A DNA stretch of 64,000 nt from Sphingomonas_Q fennica_A (GCA_036946415.1 JAQIJD010000006.1:120545-184544), one strand, 5' to 3'; numbered from the stretch's first letter, positions 47,151 to 55,305 are shown. Made by a program: numbers and translations. The notes: generated by a model from the letters alone, not told the origin.

Positions 47151-48146
47151 ATGTCGTATCGCAACGCGATAGATCTTCTGACGATAGCTGCGCTTGCAGC
47201 GTCGTCAAGAGGAGTGGGGCTCGAGGACATCGAGCGGGTGCTGGAACGGGACTACAGGACAGCGCAGCGGGTGATCAGGGCTCTGAGGGAGCGCTTTCCC
47301 GAGCTCGAGGACTTTCGCGACGAGGAATCTGGCAGGACGAGATGGAAGCTGCCGCGCACTGGAATAGCACCGCTGCTGACGCCCACGGCGGATGAACTGG
47401 CTGCGATGTCGCTCGCCGAGGAGATGCTTGCGAACGGTGCGGGTGCGGATCAGGTCAAGGCGCTCCGGTCACTCCATGCCAAGATCCTCGCGCTGATACC
47501 GGACGAGCGCAGCCGCCGCATCGAGTCCGACGAGGAGGTGTTGCTGCTCGCCCTTGGCCATGCCGCCCGACCGGGCCCTCGTCCGATCGGTCGAGACGCC
47601 ATCGACGCCGCCATATCCACGGCTCTGAAGGGATGTTCCCGCCTGCGAATACGGTATCGCGGCTGGAATGATGCGTCGGCCCGGGACAGGGTGATCGCGC
47701 CGCATGGACTTCTGCTCGGTGCACGGCGGTACGTCGTGGCGGTCGATCTGGAGAAGACCGGCGGCGGCATCCAGCACTTCAGGGTCGATGCGATTGAAGA
47801 GGCGACGGTCCTGTCTGAGACGTTCGTCCGCAAGCCCGGGTTCGATCTCGACGAACATTCGCAGCGATGCTTCGGATCGTATCAGCAGGCGGACGGCATG
47901 CACGACGTGGCGTGGCAGTTCTCCCCGAAGGCGGTTCCACGCGCGGAAGGCTTCCGGTTCCATCCGACGCAGGTGGTCGAAAAGCAGCCAGACGGTTCGC
48001 TGCTGGTCCGCTTCCGGGCATCGGGTCTGCTGGAGATGTGCTGGCATCTCTACATGTGGGGCGACGCCGTCGAGGTGCTGTCGCCGCCTGAGCTTGCCCG
48101 CATGGTCGCAGATCACCGCCGGGACGACTTTCCCTCTATGCCGTGA
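47151..48146 (+). CDS. WYL-domain transcriptional regulator
   Basis: 331 aa from ATG 47151, chosen because GGGAG lies eight bases upstream and because the palindrome at 47119-47134 then falls in the promoter; ATG 47112 is in frame and would put it inside the gene. An N-terminal HTH-like region (IERVLERDYRTAQRVIRALRE) is followed by a WYL domain (LRIRYRGWNDASARDRVIAPHG, LLLGARRYVVAVDLEKTGG, FRVDAIEEATVL) and a C-terminal WCX-like extension ending WHLYMWGDAVEVLSPPELAR. The Arg-rich pocket of the WYL core is partly conserved. WYL proteins commonly control phage-defence genes and sense nucleic-acid-like ligands. Divergent from the nuclease-helicase. Confidence 0.85.
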   Translation: MSYRNAIDLLTIAALAASSRGVGLEDIERVLERDYRTAQRVIRALRERFPELEDFRDEESGRTRWKLPRTGIAPLLTPTADELAAMSLAEEMLANGAGADQVKALRSLHAKILALIPDERSRRIESDEEVLLLALGHAARPGPRPIGRDAIDAAISTALKGCSRLRIRYRGWNDASARDRVIAPHGLLLGARRYVVAVDLEKTGGGIQHFRVDAIEEATVLSETFVRKPGFDLDEHSQRCFGSYQQADGMHDVAWQFSPKAVPRAEGFRFHPTQVVEKQPDGSLLVRFRASGLLEMCWHLYMWGDAVEVLSPPELARMVADHRRDDFPSMP

Positions 48147-48153
48147 GAAGACG

Positions 48154-48176
48154 GGGCCGGGGCTATGCCCCGGCCC
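48154..48176. terminator. Stem-loop between convergent WYL and DUF3892 genes
   Basis: GGGCCGGGGC-TAT-GCCCCGGCCC, a perfect ten-base stem with three-base loop, placed between the convergent WYL and DUF3892 genes. It lacks a clear T-tract, but its position fits a bidirectional terminator. Confidence 0.55.
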
Positions 48177-48187
48177 GAGTGGCCCGG

Positions 48188-48451
48188 TCAGCAGTCGGGC
48201 AGGTCGTCGAGGTTGTTGCGTGACGTGGTATCGCGATCGGTGCGGAGGTACTTGCCGGTCGCACCCTGCACGACCCGGATCTTCGTCTCCGGCGCGTTGG
48301 CCCAGTTCACCCAGTATTCGTGGGTGCCACCTTCGATGTCGCTGATCGCACCCGCCTTGCTGCGGGGGGACCAGGAGTCGCCGGAATTGCAGAGCTTCGT
48401 GATGTCACCCTGCGTGTTCTTGCCAGTCGCCCGGACATATCGCTTCGCCAT
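48188..48451 (-). CDS. DUF3892 domain protein
   Basis: 87 aa. It begins MAKRYVRATGKNTQGDITKL and contains GAISDIEGGTHEYWVNW, then KYLRTDRDTTSRNNLDDLPD with a final Cys; YLRT-D-NNL--LP is the DUF3892 signature. GGAG lies eight bases ahead of the ATG, and only two bases separate it from the upstream repeat-protein gene, so the two are one operon. DUF3892 proteins are small and single-domain, without known activity, and are frequent in mobile regions. Confidence 0.8.
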   Translation of the reverse strand: MAKRYVRATGKNTQGDITKLCNSGDSWSPRSKAGAISDIEGGTHEYWVNWANAPETKIRVVQGATGKYLRTDRDTTSRNNLDDLPDC

Positions 48452-48453
48452 GC

Positions 48454-48669
48454 TCAGGACTCCTTGACGGTGGTGCGGGGGCTCGCCTTCCCGTGGGCGG
48501 TAGTTACGTAACGACCCGAGATGGCGCTCCGGTAGTGGCTGCCCGAGCTGCCGCTCGATCGGGCGCTTTCGCGCACCGTGGTATGCGGACTGGCGTTGCC
48601 GTGCTTCGCCGTGACGTATCGCCCGCTTATCGCGCTGCGGAAGCTGCCGCAGCCTTTGCTCTTGCTCAT
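48454..48669 (-). CDS. Small protein with two tandem 'SAISGRYVT' repeats
   Basis: 71 aa from ATG 48669 (GGAG six bases upstream; a TTG four codons earlier is in frame). The protein is two near-identical halves: FRSAISGRYVTAKHGNASPH with TTVRES, then YRSAISGRYVTTAHGKASPR with TTVKES, joined by a Ser-rich linker. The RSA-x-(S/T)GR-(Y/F)V...P-TTV-E unit recurs in many small bacterial proteins of unknown function. It is cotranscribed with DUF3892 and lies downstream of palindrome copy 2, so it may be under WYL control. Its short Gly/Ser/Thr-rich makeup suggests a flexible or nucleic-acid-associated protein; that is inference. Confidence 0.78.
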   Translation of the reverse strand: MSKSKGCGSFRSAISGRYVTAKHGNASPHTTVRESARSSGSSGSHYRSAISGRYVTTAHGKASPRTTVKES

Positions 48670-48730
48670 GTCATTCTCCAATGTCGCTGCGACTCGGTGT
48701 CGCCGACAAGATTGAAGATGGCTTGGTCAA

Positions 48731-48746
48731 ACGACAGATCCTGTCG
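48731..48746. promoter_or_regulatory. Palindromic operator candidate, copy 2 (upstream of small-gene pair)
   Basis: Identical 16 bases ACGACAGATCCTGTCG, here inside a longer imperfect inverted repeat (TCAAACGACAG ... CTGTCGTGTTTGA, 48727-48755). It is about 60 bases ahead of the repeat-protein start and is therefore well placed to control that operon. Confidence 0.6.
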
Positions 48747-48983
48747 TGTTTGACGGTCAGCAGGGGCTGCGCTTGAACGATCGGCTGATCGCGGCCGCTT
48801 GTGGGAACGTCGTGCAGACGATCGGCGCCGAACTTCGCGAGGCTCGGGTAACAGTGCCGACCTCCTGAACGCAGGGCAGATGTCGGGCAGCGAAACAGAA
48901 GGCTTAGATGACCGCAGCTGGTTCGAGGCTAGACCTGCCCGCGATCTCGCGACGACCGCCGGCTGGCTGGGATCAACCGGCGG

Positions 48984-50660
48984 CTATTCGGCCGCCTCCG
49001 ACTGGGCTGCCTCCGGCTCGTCCTCCTCGCCGAGCACGAAATCGATGAGCGCGGGGGTCTCCGGACTCTCCAGCATCTCGACGTCCCGGAGCTTCCGGCT
49101 GACCGCCCGCGTGCGCTTGCCGGCCTCGTCGACCGTCTTGCGCGCCGTGTCGAGCTGCTTGCCGAGCTTCTCCCAGACCTGGCCATACTTGGCGAACTCG
49201 GCCTTGGCCGCGCCCAGCACCTGCCAGACCTCGCTCGAGCGCTTCTCGATCGCGAGCGTGCGGAAGCCCATCTGCAGGCTGCTCAGCAGCGCGGCGAGCG
49301 TAGTCGGCCCTTGGATCATGACGCGATGCTTGGTCTGCATCTCGCTGGCGAGGCCCGGGCGGCGGATGACCTCCGCGAACAGACCCTCGGTCGGCAGATA
49401 CATGATCGCGAAGTCGGTCGAGTGCGGCGGATGGACATACTTCTCGCAGATCGTCTTCGCCTGGAGGCGGATGGCCCGCTCGAGCGCAACGGCCGCCCTC
49501 TCGACGTCGTCGGCCACACCCGCATCCTGCGCGACCAGGAGCCGGTCGTAGTCCTCGTGCGGGAACTTGGCGTCGATCGGCAGCCACAGAGGCACATCCT
49601 CTCCGGCGCGGCCGGGCAGGCGCACCGCGTATTCGACGATCTCGCTCGAGTCGGGTCGGACGCGGACGTTGGTGGCGAACTGTTCCTTCGTCAGCATGTC
49701 CTCCAGCAGCATGCCGAGCTGGACCTCGCCCCAGCCGCCGCGCGACTTCACGTTGCTTAGCACGCGCTTGAGGTCGCCGACGCCGGTGGCCAGGCTCTGC
49801 ATCTCGCCAAGGCCCTTGTGGACCTGCTCAAGCCGCTCGCTCACCAGCTGGAAGGATTCGCCGAGCCGCTTCTCGAGCGTGCCCTGCAGCTTCTCCTCGA
49901 CGGTCGCGCGCATCTTCTCGAGCTTGTCGGCATTGTCGGTGCGCAGCGTGTCGAGGCTGCCCGCGACCGCCTCGCGCAGCGCCTCCTGACGCTTGTCGTT
50001 GCTCTCCGTCAGCTGCACGATCCGCCCCTGGACGGCCTCCAGCGCGGCACGCTGCTCGTCGCGGCCCTCGCGCTGCGACGCGAGCAGACGGTCGGAGAGG
50101 CTCCGGACGCCATCGCTCGTCTCCTTGAGGCGCTCGGCCTGGGACGCGGCGAAGCCTTCGGCGTTCTTCCGGACCGCATCCTCGAGCTTCGTCCGGCCGT
50201 CCGCCGCCTCCCTGCGCATCTCGACGAGTTGGTCGGTCTGACCCTTGCCGAACTCGCCGAACCGCGTCTCGACGGCGGCGAACCGCTTCTCCAGCGCCTC
50301 GGTCTGCGAGCCGAAGGCCGTGCGCAGTTCTGTCCGGCCCTCCGTGGCCTCGGTGCGCATTGCAGTAAGCTGATCGGTCTGCGCCTTGCCAGCCTCACCG
50401 AGCCGCGCCTCCATCGACGCGAAGCGGCCGTCCAGCGTCTCGGTCTGCGATACGAAAGCGGCCCGCAGCTCGTCGCGGCCGGTCCGTGCCTCGTCGCGAA
50501 AGGCCGCAGGCAGCGCGCTGGCGACCTGCTCGAGCACCGCGATGCGCGTGACGAGCTCCTCGGGAATTGACGCGGGACGGCCGACCTTCTGGAGGATGAG
50601 GACGCAGAGGATCACGGCGACCAGCGCCAAGCCGATGACTGCGTAGACTACGAACTCCAT
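48984..50660 (-). CDS. rmuC: DNA recombination protein RmuC homologue
   Basis: 558 aa. An N-terminal membrane segment (FVVYAVIGLALVAVILCVLIL) is followed by a long coiled coil (about residues 35-290) and the RmuC nuclease-like domain: GDLKRVLSNVKSRGGWGEVQ, PIDAKFPHEDYDRLL and FAIMYLPTEGLFAEV. Within the coiled coil, a unit of about 43 residues is repeated (QTETLDGRFASMEARLGE ... QTEALEKRFAAVETRFGE). RmuC limits DNA inversion events in E. coli and is thought to be a structure-specific nuclease. Start ATG 50660 has AGGAAAAGG before it. Its presence inside the accessory region is unusual for a normally chromosomal gene. Confidence 0.88.
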   Translation of the reverse strand: MEFVVYAVIGLALVAVILCVLILQKVGRPASIPEELVTRIAVLEQVASALPAAFRDEARTGRDELRAAFVSQTETLDGRFASMEARLGEAGKAQTDQLTAMRTEATEGRTELRTAFGSQTEALEKRFAAVETRFGEFGKGQTDQLVEMRREAADGRTKLEDAVRKNAEGFAASQAERLKETSDGVRSLSDRLLASQREGRDEQRAALEAVQGRIVQLTESNDKRQEALREAVAGSLDTLRTDNADKLEKMRATVEEKLQGTLEKRLGESFQLVSERLEQVHKGLGEMQSLATGVGDLKRVLSNVKSRGGWGEVQLGMLLEDMLTKEQFATNVRVRPDSSEIVEYAVRLPGRAGEDVPLWLPIDAKFPHEDYDRLLVAQDAGVADDVERAAVALERAIRLQAKTICEKYVHPPHSTDFAIMYLPTEGLFAEVIRRPGLASEMQTKHRVMIQGPTTLAALLSSLQMGFRTLAIEKRSSEVWQVLGAAKAEFAKYGQVWEKLGKQLDTARKTVDEAGKRTRAVSRKLRDVEMLESPETPALIDFVLGEEDEPEAAQSEAAE

Positions 50661-50998
50661 TTCCTTTTCCTCAACCCTGGACGCAGTGTTGTCAGAGCAA
50701 CGGGGCAGAACCGCCTTAAACCGGGTTCCAGCTCCAAGACCTCCATTTCGGAGGTCAGACAAGAGCGTGACCAAGAACGAGCCGGACGAGTTCGCAAGCA
50801 CTGACAGCGACCTCAGCATAACATGCCTCGAACGTCTGACAATGCCGGATGGCCATCTCTGGCATCAAGCCGATCATCTTCATCATGAAGATGAACAAGC
50901 GACTGATTTCTGAAAGCCGTGGTTAACGCTCGAATGGCCGCTTGTGGGTCAAGTCTTGGCGAGCCGCGCCGACCTCAGATCTCAACCACCTGTAAGTG
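50661..50998. other. Intergenic stretch between rmuC and the ImmA/IrrE-like gene
   Basis: About 340 bp. The only structured element seen is GACCTCC-ATTTC-GGAGGTC (50738-50756), a seven-base stem without T-tract, which could mark the end of the ImmA/IrrE-like transcript or lie in the rmuC leader. No gene is supported. Confidence 0.45.
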
Positions 50999-52309
50999 TT
51001 ATGCGGCCTCTAAGCGCTGCTCAAAGGTCTCCGGAGGTAAAACCCGTTCCAAGATCAGCAGTCGCCTGATTACGTTCTCGTGCACATGATAATGAACGGC
51101 CGCTTGTTTAAGTTGTCGTTCGGTGGGGTTCTCGAAATCAATCCGCTGCTTCAATCCGTCGTAAGGGACGAGCAAGTTCTGTGCAAAGGCACGCTGAAAC
51201 TTCTGGCGATCGGTTTTCGCCCGGCTAATCACACCGAAGTTCGCCTGCGTCCAGATTTCATCGCCGAGCGCACAGGATAGCTCGAAACGTCGGTCGCGAG
51301 GATAGTCCGAGCGCAGCGCGATCTTCTGGCGCTCCCCCCGGTCGCGAAGACGCGCAGCATACGGAAGGCGTCCGGCAGTACCTCGGCCATTGAGGCTTTC
51401 ACCCGTTACCCGGAGTAAGTCGGCGAATGCCTTTCCGCGGATGGGCTCATCGCCAAACCCTTCCTTCGCCCGTACGCGCTTGGCGGCTTCTCGCCCTCGC
51501 TCCCATGCTGGCACGTCCGGTCGCGACCGTAGCTCGTCTGCACCGATCTCTCGCGCAACCTGAAGATCCACCACGATGTCCGACGCTTCTGCGGCCTCAA
51601 GTGCTCGTTTGAGTGTGACACCGGCAAGGCGTCCGGGGGCCGCCGCCGCCGCCTCGGCAAGCGCCTCGTCACCCACCGAACCCTCCAGATCGGCAAAGCT
51701 TAGCATCACCTCTTGCGGCACCGTGTCGGGATCGTAGCCGAGCCGCGCTTCAAGCCGACGCCACAATGCCTGATCGGGTTCTAGGTACTCCGCTCGGATC
51801 TGCTCAACGAGTTCCTCGAGTACCTTGCCATCGACCGCAAGCGCGCAGGTTGCAATTACCTCTTCAAAGAAGCCGTCGACAGCCTTCACGAAGGTTTCTC
51901 CGTCCACCGTCTTTATCGGTGCGATCGCGAAACGTAGAGCGCCGACGTCGACCGGGCGCGCGAACGCCGGACCAAAAAGAACACGGTCCCCGGTGCTATG
52001 GATCATGATTGGGGGCCACACCGTACCGCCAGCTGCAGACGTCATGTCGTGACGCAATCGCCAGTTCGTCGAGGGTGCGTGATCGTCCGGCAGGGACTCA
52101 TAGCGTAGACGCCAGAAGTTGTCGGCGAACCAGAACGCGAGCGACACGGCCGATCCGCGGATGAAGTCACGATCCTCTTTGCGAGCAAAATCTGAGACGC
52201 TCGTCATCATTACGTCGTTGACGCGCAGGCGCAGTTTCGCGACGTCTCTCGCCTGCGGTTCGGGTTTCGCCGCCCACGTTGCCCAGAGTCGCAGCTTGTC
52301 TTCGCTCAC
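50999..52309 (-). CDS. ImmA/IrrE-like protein lacking the metallopeptidase motif
   Basis: 436 aa from a GTG overlapping the upstream stop (GTGA). The N-terminal domain (LRLWATWAAKPEPQARD, AVSLAFWFADNFWRLRYE) matches the front part of large ImmA/IrrE-type proteins. The C-terminal domain has RRFELSCALGDEIW where active enzymes have F-(L/I)-x-HELGH, then RAFAQNLLVPYDGLKQRI, the usual A-x-L-(L/M)-P segment. With CALGD replacing HELGH, the zinc site is lost and peptidase activity is unlikely. A central helical region spans residues 150-300. ImmA/IrrE proteins cleave repressors in phages and mobile elements; this one may bind rather than cut. Unusual and cotranslated with a partner. Confidence 0.7.
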   Translation of the reverse strand: MSEDKLRLWATWAAKPEPQARDVAKLRLRVNDVMMTSVSDFARKEDRDFIRGSAVSLAFWFADNFWRLRYESLPDDHAPSTNWRLRHDMTSAAGGTVWPPIMIHSTGDRVLFGPAFARPVDVGALRFAIAPIKTVDGETFVKAVDGFFEEVIATCALAVDGKVLEELVEQIRAEYLEPDQALWRRLEARLGYDPDTVPQEVMLSFADLEGSVGDEALAEAAAAAPGRLAGVTLKRALEAAEASDIVVDLQVAREIGADELRSRPDVPAWERGREAAKRVRAKEGFGDEPIRGKAFADLLRVTGESLNGRGTAGRLPYAARLRDRGERQKIALRSDYPRDRRFELSCALGDEIWTQANFGVISRAKTDRQKFQRAFAQNLLVPYDGLKQRIDFENPTERQLKQAAVHYHVHENVIRRLLILERVLPPETFEQRLEAA

Positions 52310-52830
52310 AGGTATCGGCTCCGAACGGCGTTGAGCGACGCGGTCAGTTGAGGGGTGGCTTGCGCGTTCACGTAGTCGCTGTACCGCAGGATCACCTTGC
52401 GGGCTATCGCTTCGTTCGGAAGCACGGGATAGGCGTGGTAAACAGCGTATCCGGGATTAGTGACCTGCGCCTCATATATCCAACCGTTGTCGTCAACCGT
52501 CCACAGCAGCCCGGGGTCACCCTTCTTAGACTTGTTGTTGAATAGGCCGGCGTTGATGCCTCTGATCAGCAATGCCGACGCTCGTGATAGATCAGACGGC
52601 AGGAACCCGGCATGTTCGTCACAGAAAGTCGGATCCTCATCCTCGCCCTCATAGGCCTTCAATTTATAGGCGCCTGGGTTGCGCTTGTGCTTTGAATAGG
52701 GCGCGAAGCTTGCATTTGCTGCCAGCGCCGTTCGTACCTTTGTTGATGGCACCGCCTTTGATAGGCGACGCGGATCGTTCGGCGCAGAACGCTGACGGTG
52801 CTTTCGAGATGGTGGCTGACGCAAGCCCAT
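52306..52830 (-). CDS. Hypothetical protein cotranslated with the ImmA/IrrE-like gene
   Basis: 174 aa. Basic N-terminal 45 residues (MGLRQPPSRKHRQRS...), then a domain with GRLFCDEH-like FCDEHAGFLPSD, LLIRGINAGLFNNKSKKGDP, LLWTVDDNGWIYEAQVTNPG and YAVYHAYPVLPNEAIARKVI. It ends four bases into the ImmA/IrrE-like gene, so the two are an obligate pair in this locus. No family is recognised. The pairing resembles toxin-antitoxin or immunity layouts but the sequence does not prove it. The true start could be a later GTG (VPSTKVRT). Confidence 0.6.
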   Translation of the reverse strand: MGLRQPPSRKHRQRSAPNDPRRLSKAVPSTKVRTALAANASFAPYSKHKRNPGAYKLKAYEGEDEDPTFCDEHAGFLPSDLSRASALLIRGINAGLFNNKSKKGDPGLLWTVDDNGWIYEAQVTNPGYAVYHAYPVLPNEAIARKVILRYSDYVNAQATPQLTASLNAVRSRYL

Positions 52831-53079
52831 ACCGCCTCATGGCTGGCCGCAGCCCTTTCCTCAACTCAAACCCGCGTCGCCGCTGTACCGCTTGCCATCC
52901 GGTTCACCCGCGGCGCTCGTCACGCTCAATATTGGAAGGGAACGGCTAGTTGACGAAAGCGGACGATGGACAAGCCGGGGCGGTTCAGCTCTCGTAATAC
53001 GAGCTACGTGCCGTCAGATTAACAAATGGCCGGAGTTTGGAAGCGCTCGGGATGCGCTCAACGGCCGGGATTGGGTCGC

Positions 53080-53711
53080 TCAGACCTCAGTCCGTTCGGC
53101 TAGCTCGAGCGCGTCCTCCACATCAACGCCGAGGTAGCGCACCGTGCTGTCGATCTTGGCGCGACCCAGTAGGATTTGAACGGCGCGAAGGTTGCCAGTT
53201 GCCTTATAGATGATCGATGCTTTCGTGCGCCGAGGTGAGTGCGTACCGTAATCCTCGGCGGGTTGACCGATGCCGACCACCCACTCGTGCACAAGGCGGG
53301 CATATTGCCGCGTGCTCATGTGGGTCATGTAGTCGTTTCGGCTTGGGAAGACGAAGTCGTTCAGTGTCCCACCTCGCCGCTCCAGCCATGCCGCATCGTT
53401 GTTCGTGCTGTGTCCATCAGCTCGAACTGGACCGGTCGTCTGGTCTTTTGCTGAACTACTATGGCGCGGTCGCGAACGCGTCCGCCGGAAACTAAATCGC
53501 CGATCCGCACGCCGACCACATCACAGCCGCGCAGCTTGCTGTCGATGGCAAAGTCGAACAGCGCTCGATCGCGCAATCGTCTATGCTGGTCTAGCCAGAA
53601 CCGAATGGCCCAGACCTGCTGCTGTTTCAGCGCCCGCTTTGCCCCGATCAGGCGACCTTCGTTCCAAGGTCGCAGGTCGCGAAAGGCAGGGTCCATCAAA
53701 GAATGACCCAT
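53080..53711 (-). pseudogene. Tyrosine recombinase (phage-type integrase) broken by frameshift
   Basis: Restored length about 210 aa. First part: LIGAKRALKQQQVWAIRFWL, AIDSKLRGCDVVGVRIGDLV with the first catalytic Arg. Second part in another frame: AWLERRGGTLNDFVFPSRND, YARLVHEWVVGIG, YGTHSPRRTKAS with the H-x-x-R pair, and TVRYLGVDVEDAL with the Tyr. The halves join if one base is added near 53385-53395. The fourth catalytic position is LLGRAKID, where relatives have LLGH, so a key His is also changed. The His loss argues for real decay. It marks the right side of the accessory region. Confidence 0.8.
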
Positions 53712-53953
53712 CGACCATCTCCTTCAGCTGCATCGGTCGAAGGAGAGTATGCGGGCGCGGTAAAACGACGGTTTCGACATGTGCTTGATCGGCCGTCTTT
53801 GATGCTGAACGTGCAAACAGTTTCGGGCAGAGCTGCGAAGGCTATGGACGGCGGATCTTGGGTTTGTCCGGCCGTGACGTCCTCCCTGTTTTTTCATCCA
53901 TGTTGAGTGAGTGTTTTCCGGCCCTTTGAAGCCTGCGGGCGAGGAGCTGGGAC

Positions 53954-54220
53954 ATGAAGAAGACGAGGCATACTGAGGAGCAGATCGCGTTTGCGCTGAA
54001 GCAGGCGGAGACGGGCACGTCGGTGGCGGAGGTGATCCGCCGGATGGGGATCTCGGAGCAGACCTTCTACCGCTGGAAGAAGGTGTATGGCGGCCTCGGC
54101 GTCGGCGAGCTGCGCCGCCTGAAACTGCTCGAGGAGGAAAACCGCAAGCTGAAGCAGCTCGTCGCCGACCTGAGCCTCGACAAGCATATTCTGCAGGACG
54201 TTCTGGCAAAAAAGCCCTGA
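53954..54220 (+). CDS. IS3 transposase OrfA
   Basis: 88 aa. N-terminal HTH (EEQIAFALKQAETGTSVAEV, GISEQTFYRWKKVYGG) and a leucine-zipper coiled coil (LRRLKLLEEENRKLKQLVAD), the standard OrfA layout that binds the IS ends. It ends KHILQDVLAKKP at an A-rich run (CAAAAAAG) that is a classic -1 slippery site leading into orfB, giving the OrfAB transposase. Confidence 0.93.
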   Translation: MKKTRHTEEQIAFALKQAETGTSVAEVIRRMGISEQTFYRWKKVYGGLGVGELRRLKLLEEENRKLKQLVADLSLDKHILQDVLAKKP

Positions 54221-55053
54221 CGCCTGGACGACGGCGCGAGCTCGTCGCGCACGTTCAGGCGTCTCATGGCGTTAGCGAGCGACGCAGCTGCTCGGCGCTA
54301 GGCGTTGACCGGTCGTCAGTGCGCTACGTGTCGCATCGGCCGGATCAAGCGCCGCTTATGCTGCGCATCCGCGATCTGGCGGCGACCCGGACGCGGTATG
54401 GCTATTTCCGCATCTACATCCTGCTGCGCAGGGAAGGATGGTTCGTGAACCACAAGCGCGTCTACCGGCTTTACCGGGATGATGGACTGAGCCTTCGGCT
54501 CAAGAAGCCCCGACGCAACGTCAGCGCCGCCAACCGCGACCGACAACCCGCGGCCGCGGCGGCCAACGAGATGTGGTCGATGGATTTCGTCTCCGACGCG
54601 CTATTCGATGGCCGGCGGTTGCGGGCGCTGACCGTGGTCGATGCGTTCACGCGCGAGGCGCTGGCGATCGACGTTGGCCAGGGCATCAAGGGTGAGCAGG
54701 TCGTCGAGGTGATGGCGCGGATCTCGTCGATCCGCGGTGCGCCCCGGACCATCCGGGTGGACAATGGGCCGGAGTTCATCTCGAAGGCACTCGACCGCTG
54801 GGCCTACGAGAATGGCGTCACGCTGGATTTCAGCCGGCCAGGCAAGCCGACGGACAACGCGTTCGTGGAGTCGTTCAACGGCCGCTTTCGGGACGAGTGC
54901 TTGAATACGCACTGGTTCCTGTCCCTGGAAGACGCGCGAGCCAAGATCGAGGCCTGGCGGCGGGACTACAATGAGAGCCGTCCTCACACATCGCTTGGCT
55001 GGCTGACGCCGGTCGAATATGCTGCTGCCGCGGCCAAGATCGCGGCCGAATGA
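54207..55053 (+). CDS. IS3 transposase OrfB (DDE integrase), made by -1 frameshift
   Basis: DDE/RNase H-type catalytic protein. From the slip near 54207 the frame reads KKALTPGRRRELVAHVQ, then an IS3 HTH_21 domain (RYGYFRIYILLRREGWFVN) and the rve core. Catalytic residues: Asp in MWSMDFVSDAL, Asp in TIRVDNGPEFIS and Glu in DNAFVESFNGRFRDEC. The open frame for independent translation starts about 54319 (MRYVSHRPD). Everything looks intact, so the element may be active. Confidence 0.9.
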
Positions 55054-55125
55054 ACGCCGGAAACTCACCCTATACCTGGATGAGAAACCGGGGGACCCTC
55101 ACCGATGGGCCGGTCTCTAGGTCCA

Positions 55126-55153
55126 GGTGGATGAAGAAACGGGGGTCACGTCA
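55126..55153. repeat. Extra copy of the IS right-end sequence
   Basis: GGTGGATGAAGAAACGGGGG with TCACGTCA repeats the pattern of the IS right end (55075-55101) 52 bases further on, and its outermost bases match the left end better (TGACGT). It is also followed by CCG. Either a remnant of a second related insertion or the original end of the element. Confidence 0.6.
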
Positions 55154-55280
55154 CCGCGATACTGGTCGGCTGCCGACCCAATGGCTGTTATAGCCGCAGC
55201 AGGACTCTCATCTTGAGGCGAGCATCTCGCACCGGTCTTTAACACTGGCAAGCTTTCGAGAAGCCGTCCTTGCACGAAGG

Positions 55281-55305
55281 TATCACAACCGGACGGTTCT
55301 GACAC
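55281..55305. promoter_or_regulatory. Palindrome bracketing the LOV cluster, copy 1
   Basis: TATCACAACCGGACGGTTCT plus GACAC. ACAACCG/CGGTTNT arms around two bases. It matches the 59244-59268 element at 21 of 25 positions. It lies directly past the response-regulator stop. Confidence 0.55.

Larger units (their letters stand above)
53875..55101 (+). mobile_element. IS3-family insertion sequence
   Basis: About 1227 bp. The left end starts TGACGTCCTCCC and the right end, read inward, TGAGGGTCCCCC; both continue into TTTC(T)CATCCA and GTGAG...TTTCCGG, giving imperfect terminal inverted repeats. Flanks CCG (53872-53874) and CCG (55102-55104) fit a three-base target duplication. It carries two overlapping reading frames typical of IS3. 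Confidence 0.85.

Noticed and set aside
53703..53906. 67-codon plus-strand frame before the IS element
   Set aside because: It runs across the IS left end and has no recognisable domain.
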